From Collinsella sp. AF23-2 (GTDB lineage Bacteria > Actinomycetota > Coriobacteriia > Coriobacteriales > Coriobacteriaceae), in contig NZ_QRVG01000001.1 in NCBI RefSeq assembly GCF_003459245.1, positions 124,001-188,000 of the forward strand: a DNA stretch of 64,000 nt. Direction: 5' to 3'. Below the pieces are notes generated by a model. The model searched no databases and had not been told where the DNA came from. It saw only the letters and a program-made list of their open reading frames with translations. How positions within the stretch are numbered: position 1 is the first letter of the stretch; each line of letters begins with the position of its first letter. This document shows, in pieces, positions 1 to 6,952 of this stretch. Both the position numbers and the translations under genes were made by a program.

Positions 1-593
1 TCGACTATGCCTTTAAGCCGGGCGAGGCCGTGATTGACGTGGTGCCGGGCAAGGCCATCACGGGCATGGTTCGCCCCAAGAACACCGAGGGCCTGCGCCG
101 CATTATGCTGATTGAGCGCCATGGCCGCGGCGTGTCGCTGCAGGCCGAGGGCGCCGACGGCGACGGCCCCGCTGGCCTGGGCCTGGTCGGCAAGCATATC
201 GGTCGCGGCTGGGTGCGCGGCTTTACCATCACCGGTGGCGCCATTGCCTCCACGATCGGCCACGACTCGCACAACGTGTGCGTGGTGGGCGACAATGCGG
301 CGGATATGATGGCTGCCGTTGAGGCCGTGGGCCAGGGCGGCCACGTGCTGGTGCGCAACGGCGAGGTCGTGGCGCGCATTCCGCTGGCGCTCGGCGGCCT
401 GATGAGCGAGGGCGCTGCCGAAGACGTTGCGGCGCAGCACGACGACTTTATGGTCAAGGCGCGCGCCATGGGCATCGAGCCGCCGCTCGACCCCATCATG
501 GGCATCATCTTCCTGCCCCTGCCGGTGATCCCGACGCTCCGCATCCGTCCCGAGGGCATGTTCGACGTCACAACCTTCACCTACGCCGACTAG
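1..593 (+). CDS. ade: Adenine deaminase, C-terminal part (5' end outside window)
   Basis: The reading frame is open from base 3 to a TAG at 591-593 and gives about 196 residues. It matches the C-terminal third of adenine deaminase, which hydrolyses adenine to hypoxanthine and ammonia in purine salvage. The family signatures are GAIASTIGHDSHN near residue 79, a VVGDNAADM segment after it, and the closing FLPLPVIPTLRI block. The metal-binding amidohydrolase domain would lie upstream, outside the window. The protein is cytosolic. The assignment is firm because this C-terminal domain is distinctive; only the start is unknown. Confidence 0.9.
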   Translation, partial: DYAFKPGEAVIDVVPGKAITGMVRPKNTEGLRRIMLIERHGRGVSLQAEGADGDGPAGLGLVGKHIGRGWVRGFTITGGAIASTIGHDSHNVCVVGDNAADMMAAVEAVGQGGHVLVRNGEVVARIPLALGGLMSEGAAEDVAAQHDDFMVKARAMGIEPPLDPIMGIIFLPLPVIPTLRIRPEGMFDVTTFTYAD

Positions 594-640
594 TCATCAG
601 GGACGTTCTTAAACGACTAGCCGTTGGGGACACTCTTTGG
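594..640. repeat. GGGGAC-family intergenic palindromic element
   Basis: Directly after the ade stop lie GGGACGTTCTT, an ACGACTAG core and TTGGGGACACTCTTT. The same blocks recur at 1600-1680, 42848-42900 and 58305-58375, so this is one degenerate copy of a dispersed family. Confidence 0.6.
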
Positions 641-732
641 CGGGCTGCCTGACGTCGCGACCGTGGGGCCTCTGGCGCGCGTGAGCTATTTGCTAGGTCC
701 ATGTAACGTTTATAACTACGGGGTCTTATTCG

Positions 733-797
733 AGCTCCCTTTGGGTACGGTGTTTTCAGATATACATCTGTTTTCACTACTAAGCCCGAAGGGAGCT
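733..797 (+). promoter_or_regulatory. Leader hairpin that overlaps the ribosome binding site of the HAD gene
   Basis: AGCTCCCTTTGGG at 733-745 is complementary to CCCGAAGGGAGCT at 785-797 apart from one G-T pair. The right arm contains the GGGAG Shine-Dalgarno of the gene starting at 803, so the hairpin would hide it. This may be a translation control element; no known riboswitch class was recognised. Confidence 0.4.
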
Positions 798-802
798 TTT
801 CT

Positions 803-1597
803 ATGTTTAAACTGATTGCATCCGATATGGACGGCACACTGCTTGACGAAAACGGCCAGGTGCCTCCCGAGACCTACGAACTGATTCTGGCGCTACACGA
901 GCATGGCGTGCATTTCGCCGCATCGTCAGGTCGTCGCTACGATCGCCTGTGCGAGTTCTTTGCGCCCGTTCGCGACAAGATGGACTTTGTCGCCGCTAAC
1001 GGCGCCCAAGTCTACGCCGACGGTAAGATGGTAGACCGTGAGGTGTATTCCCACCTGGCGATTCGAAGGCTCGCCCAAGCCGTCAGGACGTTTCCCAATC
1101 TGCATCTTGCGCTCTTTGACCGAACCAAGTCCTTCCTGCTCGATGACGAGTGCAAGTTCGTGCGTGAGGTCGATAAGGACCTTCCCAATGCCGAGCGTAT
1201 TTGGGAGCTGCCCGATCCCAGCGTAAATATCATCAAAGCGAGTATCTTTTGCGACGACAGTGCGGTTATGGACAGTGCGTACGTGCTACAGCGCGAACTT
1301 GGTCAGCTCTTTACTTTTGCGCCTTCGGGCAACGCGTGGATCGATGCCATGCAGCCTGGTGTATCGAAGGCCTCGGGTATCGCGCAGCTCGCGGAGCATT
1401 ACGGCATTGATCGCGACGAGGTCATAGCGTTTGGCGACTCGATGAACGACTACGAGATCATTCGCTTTGTCGGCACGGGCTGCGCGATGGAAAACGCGCG
1501 CCCCGCGCTTAAGGCGGTGGCCGATCGCGTGGTGGGTTGTAACCGCGACCACGCCGTCCAGCAGGAGCTCCGCCACGTTCTGGAGAGCCTCGCCTAA
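803..1597 (+). CDS. Cof-type HAD-superfamily phosphatase
   Basis: This 264-residue protein has the HAD layout: motif I DMDGTLLDENG near residue 9, motif II SSGRR near residue 40, a conserved Lys in PGVSKASGI near residue 190 and motif IV GDSMNDYE near residue 213. The large C2-type cap is typical of Cof/YidA proteins, cytosolic Mg-dependent phosphatases acting on sugar phosphates or cofactor phosphates. The substrate cannot be read from sequence. The ATG is preceded by GGGAG at 791. A second HAD gene of the same type lies convergently at 1790-2632; the two are only distantly similar, so they are not a recent duplication. Confidence 0.85.
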   Translation: MFKLIASDMDGTLLDENGQVPPETYELILALHEHGVHFAASSGRRYDRLCEFFAPVRDKMDFVAANGAQVYADGKMVDREVYSHLAIRRLAQAVRTFPNLHLALFDRTKSFLLDDECKFVREVDKDLPNAERIWELPDPSVNIIKASIFCDDSAVMDSAYVLQRELGQLFTFAPSGNAWIDAMQPGVSKASGIAQLAEHYGIDRDEVIAFGDSMNDYEIIRFVGTGCAMENARPALKAVADRVVGCNRDHAVQQELRHVLESLA

Positions 1598-1599
1598 TC

Positions 1600-1680
1600 C
1601 GGCAGTTGGGGACGTTCCTTTTCTGCCGGCAGCTGGGGACAGTCCTTGCAGCTTTTTCGCGAAGAGTGTCCCCAACGACT
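1600..1680. repeat. GGGGAC-family element, longer copy
   Basis: It contains CCGGCAGTTGGGGACGTTCC, CTGCCGGCAG and GGGGACAGTCCTTGC in order. The same series with few changes is at 42848-42900. It sits between two convergent HAD genes. Confidence 0.6.
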
Positions 1681-1690
1681 ACTGTGACTG

Positions 1691-1773
1691 GGGCAGCTAA
1701 TTTGGGACGGGGCTATTTTAGCTACCCCACACAAGCGGGCAGCTAAAATAGCCCCGTCCCAAATTAGCTGCCC
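1691..1773. repeat. Perfect 33-bp inverted repeat between convergent genes
   Basis: The left arm 1691-1723 begins GGGCAGCTAATTTGGGACGG. The right arm 1741-1773 is its exact reverse complement over 33 bp, with a 17-nt loop. It could act as a bidirectional transcription barrier between the convergent HAD genes, but the absence of any mismatch suggests recent mobility. The inner TTTGGGACGGGGCTA block recurs at 61493-61507. Confidence 0.8.
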
Positions 1774-1789
1774 TGCCGGGTTGCTGCTG

Positions 1790-2632
1790 CTAGGCGAGGG
1801 CAGCCATGATGGTGCGGGCGACGCCGTCGTGGTCGTTGTCGAACTCGGTGATGGCGTCGGCGGCGTCGCGGTCCTCGGGCTCGGCGTTGATCATGGCCAT
1901 GCCGTGGCCCGCTGCCTGCAGCATGGGGATGTCGTTGATGTTGTCGCCGAACGCCCAGGCGTCGACGAGACGCTCGCCCAGGTGCTCGCATAGCCACGTG
2001 AGGGCCGTTCCCTTGGTGGCGCCCTCACCCATGACCTCGATATTCATGGCGTAAGAACGCGTGACCTCAATGCCTCCGAGCGTGTCGAGCTCAGCCGCGA
2101 TGGCGTCGCGATCGGCCGGGTCGTGCCAGTACATGGCGATGCGTTCGAGCGTCTCGACCCCGTCGATCTTACTGTCGATATCCATGTCGATCGGTGTTCG
2201 TGTGCGCTTGAGCGAAGCCGCGATGTGGGGGTCACCGCCGCAGAACTCATCCAGGCGCCCGTAAAGCGAGCGGGGGAGGAAGCACTGCCCATCCGCGAAG
2301 ATATCGAAGGTCACATCGTGGCCGGCGGCGATGCGATGGACGCGATGGGCAATGCCGCGATCGAGCGGACGGCTCAAAATGCGCGTGGCGCGCGAGGCAT
2401 CGTTGGGCACATCGTCGTCGAGCTGCCAGACGCTGGCGCCATTGGCGCAGACCGCGTAGTGCACGGCAGGATGGGCGAGGATGGGCTCAAAGACGCCCGA
2501 CAGCGGACGCCCCGTGCACGGTACAAACTCAATGCTGCGACGTGCGAGCTCGTCGAGCATCGCCCAGGTGGCGTCGCCCATCTGCTTGTCGCTCGTCAAC
2601 AGTGTTCCATCCATATCGGAAAAAACAATCAT
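1790..2632 (-). CDS. Cof-type HAD-superfamily phosphatase
   Basis: This 280-residue protein shows motif I SDMDGTLLTSD at residues 5-15, motif II CTGRP near residue 39, a conserved Lys in EGATKGTAL and motif IV FGDNINDIPML near residue 232. These mark a class C2-cap HAD phosphatase of the Cof family. The cap residues differ from the neighbour at 803-1597, so a different phosphorylated substrate is likely. The gene follows citrate synthase on the same strand, separated by a good terminator at 2658-2697, so it probably has its own promoter. No specific substrate can be assigned. Confidence 0.85.
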   Translation of the reverse strand: MIVFSDMDGTLLTSDKQMGDATWAMLDELARRSIEFVPCTGRPLSGVFEPILAHPAVHYAVCANGASVWQLDDDVPNDASRATRILSRPLDRGIAHRVHRIAAGHDVTFDIFADGQCFLPRSLYGRLDEFCGGDPHIAASLKRTRTPIDMDIDSKIDGVETLERIAMYWHDPADRDAIAAELDTLGGIEVTRSYAMNIEVMGEGATKGTALTWLCEHLGERLVDAWAFGDNINDIPMLQAAGHGMAMINAEPEDRDAADAITEFDNDHDGVARTIMAALA

Positions 2633-2657
2633 TCGATGCAGCCCTTTCTACTGGCAT

Positions 2658-2697
2658 AAAAAGCGTGGCCGAGGGCGGTGATGCCCTGGCCACGCTC
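2658..2697 (-). terminator. Rho-independent terminator of gltA
   Basis: Read on the minus strand, GCGTGGCCAGGGC pairs with GCCCTCGGCCACGC and is followed by TTTTTAT. It lies 22 nt past the citrate synthase stop. Confidence 0.85.
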
Positions 2698-2719
2698 GAG
2701 TTCTATAACGGTCCGCGTC

Positions 2720-4138
2720 CTAGCGGTCGGCGATCGGCTTGTACTCCAGCGGCTCGATCACCGGACGATAGGCCGGGCGAATAATACGGTGCGCGCAGAA
2801 GAGCTCTTCCATGCGGTGTGCCGACCAGCCGGCCATGCGGGCGACGGCGAATAACGGCGTAAAAAGCGTCTCGGGCACGCCGAGCATCTTGTAGATAAAG
2901 CCCGTGTACAGGTCGATGTTGGCGCAGATGGGCTTGGTCATGCCGTGGTCGCGCATGACCTGGGGTGCCAGGCGCTCGATGCGCTCGATGAGCGCGAACT
3001 CATCGCCCAGGTCCTTCTTGGCGGCAAGCGTGCGCGCGTAACGGCGGCAGACCTCGGCGCGCGGGTCGCTGAGCGTATAGACGGCGTGGCCCATACCGTA
3101 GATGAGGCCCGTGCCGTCGAAGGCCTGCTTGTCGAGGATCTTGCCCAGGTAGGCTGCGACCTCGTCCTCGTCCTCCCAGTTGGAGACATGCGCGCGGATG
3201 TCCTCGTGCATGGACACGACCTTGGCGTTGGCACCGCCGTGGCGCGGGCCCTTGAGCGAGCCGATAGCCGCGGCGTAGGCGGAATACGGGTCGGTGGCCG
3301 AAGACGACAGCACGCGGCAAGCGAAGGTGGAGTTGTTGCCGCCGCCGTGCTCGGCATGCAGCATGAGCATCACGTCGAGCAGCATGGCTTCGTCGCGGGT
3401 GAACGCCATGCCACCGCGCAAGACCTGTAGGATGGTCTCGGCGGTGGAGAGACCGGGCGTGGGGTGCGGCACGTGAACCTCGGAGCCGCGAAGCTTGGCG
3501 ACCGAGGCCATGTGTGCGAAGGCGGCGATGCGCGGGAGACGTGCGAGCATGGAAATGGCGACGTCGATTTCGTGCTCGGGCGTGATCACGTCTGGTTCGG
3601 CATCGAAGGCGTAGAGCAACAGTACGGCGCGCTGGAGCACGTTCATGATGCTCGACGACACCGTGGTCATAGGGAACTCTTTAACGTACTCGTCACTCAG
3701 GTGTCTAAAGGCGCCCAGGCGCTCGCAAAAGCCGTCGAGCTCTTCCTTGTTGGGCAGCGAACCCGTGATAAGCAGATAGGCGACTTCCTCGTAGCCGTAG
3801 CGATTCTCGGCCTGGGCATTGTTGACCAGATCCTCGATGCTGTAGCCGCGAAGCGTGAGCTTGCCCTGATCGGGCACGACCTTTCCGTCGACCTTGTTGT
3901 AGCCGTGCACATCCGAGATACGAGTGAGGCCCGCGACCACGCCCGAGCCGTCGGCATTGCGCAGGCCGCGCTTGACATTGTGCTCTTCGAACAAGCCCTC
4001 GTCATAAGGGTCGGTCGGCAGGCCGTGGTAGAGGCTTTCGCTCTCAGACGAAATCTGGCGGCTTGCTTCGTAATCCAGAACCAGTCGGCTCAAGTGGTCA
4101 TCGAAGCGGTAATAGATTTTCTTGGCGTCGTAGGCCAT
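2720..4138 (-). CDS. gltA: Citrate synthase
   Basis: The 472-residue protein condenses acetyl-CoA and oxaloacetate to citrate. Family signatures are GPRHGGANAKV near residue 296 and YGMGHAVYTLSDPRA near residue 345, which carry the substrate-binding and catalytic histidines. The length and N-terminal extension resemble the long citrate synthases of anaerobes. In a fermentative organism the enzyme probably serves glutamate biosynthesis, which fits the glutamate synthase genes at 36.6-42.8 kb. The ACT-domain gene at 4217-4504 lies 78 nt upstream on the same strand. A terminator follows. The ATG is preceded by a GGAG-type site. Confidence 0.93.
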   Translation of the reverse strand: MAYDAKKIYYRFDDHLSRLVLDYEASRQISSESESLYHGLPTDPYDEGLFEEHNVKRGLRNADGSGVVAGLTRISDVHGYNKVDGKVVPDQGKLTLRGYSIEDLVNNAQAENRYGYEEVAYLLITGSLPNKEELDGFCERLGAFRHLSDEYVKEFPMTTVSSSIMNVLQRAVLLLYAFDAEPDVITPEHEIDVAISMLARLPRIAAFAHMASVAKLRGSEVHVPHPTPGLSTAETILQVLRGGMAFTRDEAMLLDVMLMLHAEHGGGNNSTFACRVLSSSATDPYSAYAAAIGSLKGPRHGGANAKVVSMHEDIRAHVSNWEDEDEVAAYLGKILDKQAFDGTGLIYGMGHAVYTLSDPRAEVCRRYARTLAAKKDLGDEFALIERIERLAPQVMRDHGMTKPICANIDLYTGFIYKMLGVPETLFTPLFAVARMAGWSAHRMEELFCAHRIIRPAYRPVIEPLEYKPIADR

Positions 4139-4216
4139 GTGCGCTCCTCTCCGGGCCGTGTGGGGGCGGCGTGCTTGAGTGCAGATGCGCCGGCCTGTTC
4201 CTGCACGGCCTGTTCG

Positions 4217-4504
4217 CTACAGGCGGTACATAAAGTTAAAGACGTCCTCGCGCTGGATGGACACGTTGACGCCCGAAAGCTCGCCGGCCTCGGCCAGGGC
4301 CTCCTGCAGCTCAGCGAAGTCGAGCTTGGACTCGGCGGTATCGGCCAGCATGGTCATGGTGAAGATGTCCTCGATAATGGACTGCGTGATGTCGCGGATG
4401 TCGACGTTGGCCTCGCCCAGGACACGGGTGACGCCGGCGACGATGCCGGGGCGGTTCTTGCCAAGGACGGTGATGACGATACGGGAGGACGAGATCTCGG
4501 CCAT
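4217..4504 (-). CDS. ACT-domain protein, UPF0237 family
   Basis: This 95-residue protein is a single ACT domain. It starts with VITVLGKNRPGIVAGVTRVL near residues 9-28, the amino-acid-binding fold seen in the UPF0237 group of small regulators. Length and sequence match that family well. Members are presumed to sense a small ligand, but no substrate is established. It lies upstream of citrate synthase on the same strand and may be co-transcribed, linking it loosely to the 2-oxoglutarate and glutamate branch. That link is inference from position only. Confidence 0.85.
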   Translation of the reverse strand: MAEISSSRIVITVLGKNRPGIVAGVTRVLGEANVDIRDITQSIIEDIFTMTMLADTAESKLDFAELQEALAEAGELSGVNVSIQREDVFNFMYRL

Positions 4505-4900
4505 GGGAAACCCTTTCGCGTGATTGCGGCGCGCGCGGGGCGCTCCGCTACGGTACAGTGTTCATCATTGTACCTGTCTGGCGCAAAAAAGGCGCGCTCG
4601 CTGCGGCGTTACATGCCTGCAACATGAGCGTAAGGGGGAAGGCCGTACGGGGAAGAGCCGTCTGGCGCGTGTCCGGCTCGTGTTGGGTTGATTTCCGATC
4701 TCAGCCGAACACATTGAGCGGACAGGCCGTTCCCGCAGTCAGCCGAACGCCTCCGACGGCTGATTCCGAACTGGAAGCGGAGGGCATCCCCGCCCTTCGG
4801 TAGGGGATACCGCTCCGCGGCGCATGCCGCGGGCGGCGCCCCTATCGGACCACCGTGACCTCAGTTGGGATGGGCCCAGCACTGCCGCGTACTCGGTGAG
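4505..4900. other. GC-rich structured non-coding stretch beside integrase remnant
   Basis: No credible gene is seen. Three hairpins stand out: AGCCG/CGGCT at 4741-4762, a long GCGGAGG-type stem with ATCCCC/GGGGAT at 4777-4818, and CCGCGG/CCGCGG just after it. The stretch lies at the 3' side of the integrase fragment, where an attachment site would be expected. No direct repeat of it was found at the other end of the island near 11.9 kb. Confidence 0.4.
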
Positions 4901-5626
4901 CTAGAGCCAACTGTTCGTCTTCACGTCGCGTATGGCGATATTTCGGTCGTCCGGCTCGGTGATGCCGTAGCCGAACGCCTGGAGCGTCTCGATGGACTCC
5001 TGGATCCTCTGTTGGAACATGGGACCCGGATCGACCCTCGGCCCGAGGTGCCCGCGCCAAAGGCACGGCGTGGCGCGCAGCATGTTATGGATTTTGGAGA
5101 TGGGCTCGATGTCGGCGTAGACGTTGAGCGTCGCCATGGCGTCCTTGTGGCCGAGGATCGATTGGAGCGCCTTGATATCGCCGCCTTGGCGGATCCACTG
5201 CGTTGCGAACGTGTGGCGAAGGCCGTGGAACGTGATCAGCTCGTCGTTGGTGCCCATGAGGCCGTTGGTCTCCGAGAACGTCTTGAACGCCCTGCGGATA
5301 TAGCTTGTCGTCGCGAAGGTCGCGCCCGGCTCCGACAGGATGTAGCAGTCCCCGATCTCGACCGCCCCGGTAAGGCCGCGCAAGCGCAGCTTTCCGCAGT
5401 CGATCTCGTGGGTCTCCTTCAGGAAGGGGAGTAGGCCGACCGGGTCGATGGGGATACCCCTGGCGTCATGGGTCTTGGTGTCCTTGATGAACGAACCCAT
5501 TCCCTTCGCGTACGCCACCGAGTGTCTGATCGAGATCAGGCCCGTCTCGAAATCCACATCGCACCACCGAAGGCCGCAGACCTCGCCGATTCGCATCCCC
5601 GTGTGCAGGGCGAGTACGACCGCCCT
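4901..5626 (-). pseudogene. Tyrosine recombinase (integrase), C-terminal catalytic remnant
   Basis: The fragment keeps the catalytic domain of a phage or ICE-type integrase: the first Arg in TGMRIGEV, the HGLRHTFAT box, the LGHK box and the VYAD tyrosine region, in the correct order over about 230 residues. The N-terminal arm-binding and core-binding domains are missing. Reading starts with RAVVLALHTG immediately after the TAG of the upstream HTH gene, in the same frame, so the missing part was deleted with the junction placed at the HTH stop codon. An internal ATG at 5596 could still start a 231-residue product, but activity is unlikely. It marks the left side of the accessory island. Confidence 0.8.
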
Positions 5627-5878
5627 CTAATCCTCGGCGGACCAATCGAGTCCGAACTCCTTTCGGGCATCCTCTTCGCTCATGACTTCGAGAAGGTCTC
5701 CGGGTTGGCAACGAAGGGCGAGGCATAGCTGCTCGAGTGTGTTGAAGCGAATGCCGCGAATATGCCCTTTTTTAATACGGGACAGGTTCACGGGCGTGGT
5801 TCCAATCCTTTCGGCAAGTTCGTTCGAGGAAATCTTTCGCTCGGCCATGATCTTGTCGAGGCGAACAATTACGGGCAT
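5627..5878 (-). CDS. Xre-family HTH regulator (YozG-like)
   Basis: The 83-residue protein is one helix-turn-helix domain. LDKIMAERKISSNELAERIG covers helices 1-2, and TTPVNLSRIKKGHIRGIRF covers the recognition helix. Small stand-alone Xre proteins of this size usually accompany a DUF2975 membrane protein, and that gene lies 9 nt upstream. The pair probably forms an autoregulated unit sensing a membrane signal, which is inference. The start has AAGGAAA upstream. The TAG stop is immediately followed in frame by integrase coding sequence. Confidence 0.85.
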   Translation of the reverse strand: MPVIVRLDKIMAERKISSNELAERIGTTPVNLSRIKKGHIRGIRFNTLEQLCLALRCQPGDLLEVMSEEDARKEFGLDWSAED

Positions 5879-5887
5879 GGCGTTTCC

Positions 5888-6400
5888 TTACGCAATCTCG
5901 TCGGAGTCGAGGTACAGCTCTCGGGCGTACAAGAAGAGCTGGGAAAGCATGAACAGGACGATGCCGAGAACCAGAGAGGTCCAATCGAATGATGAAGCGA
6001 TCTCTTGGGCGCCGACGGCCCCCTCGCCGCCAAACATCGAAACGGAGGTTTTGAGTGAGCCGGCGTAGAGGCTGGTGGCAGCTTGAACAACGAAGAGAAT
6101 GCCGAGCACCTTCAAGCATGTCGCAGACCCTTTCTTGAAGGGGTCTCCGCTCTTGATCGTCCACACGAGAACGGCGCTGAGGATGGTCGTAGCGATACCG
6201 ATGACGGCAGGGACCAATGTCGAGATCGCAAGGGCTGGATACGCGGGGGAGTCTGCAATTACAGGGTTGTCGAGCACTTCGATTGCTGGCTTTAAGGAGA
6301 ACGCCACTTGTGCGATGGCGGTGGCGCAAAGGGTCGCAGAGGCTATCGCACATGCGATGCGGAAGGAATGAAGCCGGGGAGTGCGATTGTCGGAACTCAT
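5888..6400 (-). CDS. DUF2975-type four-helix membrane protein
   Basis: The 170-residue protein has four predicted membrane segments, near residues 12-32, 52-72, 95-117 and 140-160, and short charged loops. This matches DUF2975 proteins, which are paired with small Xre regulators such as the next gene and are thought to be sensory partners or anti-regulators. The start ATG follows GGAGGTTATT, a strong ribosome binding site. A 17-bp palindrome at 6439-6455 sits in the divergent promoter region shared with the secreted peptide gene, so the pair may control the export cassette. Confidence 0.75.
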   Translation of the reverse strand: MSSDNRTPRLHSFRIACAIASATLCATAIAQVAFSLKPAIEVLDNPVIADSPAYPALAISTLVPAVIGIATTILSAVLVWTIKSGDPFKKGSATCLKVLGILFVVQAATSLYAGSLKTSVSMFGGEGAVGAQEIASSFDWTSLVLGIVLFMLSQLFLYARELYLDSDEIA

Positions 6401-6438
6401 AATAACCTCCGAAGAATTTAAAAAACTCAGGTTACTTT

Positions 6439-6455
6439 TTAACAGTTTATGTTAA
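6439..6455. promoter_or_regulatory. Candidate operator TTAACA-N5-TGTTAA
   Basis: TTAACAGTTTATGTTAA is a symmetric site with 6-bp perfect arms in an AT-rich divergent promoter region. It lies between the DUF2975/HTH genes and the secreted peptide gene. The HTH protein at 5627-5878 is the natural candidate ligand; this is inference. Confidence 0.5.
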
Positions 6456-6520
6456 ATTGACTTTGCAGGCAAGTAATCACAGCATGCTGCAACCGAAACC
6501 CCTCTAGATTGGAGAGGATT

Positions 6521-6886
6521 ATGTTCAGTACTGTTAAGTCGTGTAAGCTCTTGGTTTTCCTCGGCCTCGCTCTTTGTCTGTTGCTGCCGGGAGCCCCCGC
6601 TTTTGCGGATACCCCGATGCCTCCTTCCCAGGAGAGCAGCCAGTGTGCCCTCGTTGAGCCCCTCGGGTATACGGACGACGTCGTCGATACCTACTGGAGC
6701 TACAGCTGTCCTCGCGGCGTAAGCGGGCACAGCATCTCGATGTTCAACATCTCTTACAAGACGATCTCCTACCGAAATGGCTATCGCCGATCCGCGCATC
6801 ATAGGGAATCCCGCCTCGCTGCAATGTGCTCCTGTGGTGTTCTTGGCACAACTGATAAATGGCAATTTGTCTATAGCACCTACTAG
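6521..6886 (+). CDS. Secreted small protein, lactococcin-972-like bacteriocin candidate
   Basis: The 121-residue product has a clear Sec signal peptide: a positive start, a hydrophobic core LLVFLGLALCLLLPG, and a likely cut after AFA at residue 29. That leaves a mature protein of about 92 residues with four cysteines (SQCA, YSCP, MCSC). The mature part has a YWSY start, GVSGHS, and a Tyr/Ser/His-rich middle ending in an aromatic VYSTY tail, which recalls lactococcin 972 in layout. It is followed by a large membrane protein and an ABC ATPase, the gene order of those systems. ATG 6521 has GGAGAGG upstream. The function is inferred; it could be another secreted peptide type. Confidence 0.5.
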   Translation: MFSTVKSCKLLVFLGLALCLLLPGAPAFADTPMPPSQESSQCALVEPLGYTDDVVDTYWSYSCPRGVSGHSISMFNISYKTISYRNGYRRSAHHRESRLAAMCSCGVLGTTDKWQFVYSTY

Positions 6887-6896
6887 ATGCGAGGAA

Positions 6897-6920
6897 GGGC
6901 CGAGCATTTTGTTCGGCCCC
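6897..6920 (+). terminator. Intra-operon hairpin between peptide and transporter genes
   Basis: GGGCCGA and TCGGCCC pair around a short loop just after the peptide stop, followed only by CTCTGTT. Without a strong T tract this is more likely an attenuator or RNA-stability hairpin that keeps transporter expression below peptide expression. Confidence 0.45.
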
Positions 6921-6952
6921 TCTGTTCCGACTGGATGAGGTTAAGGTTGGCG

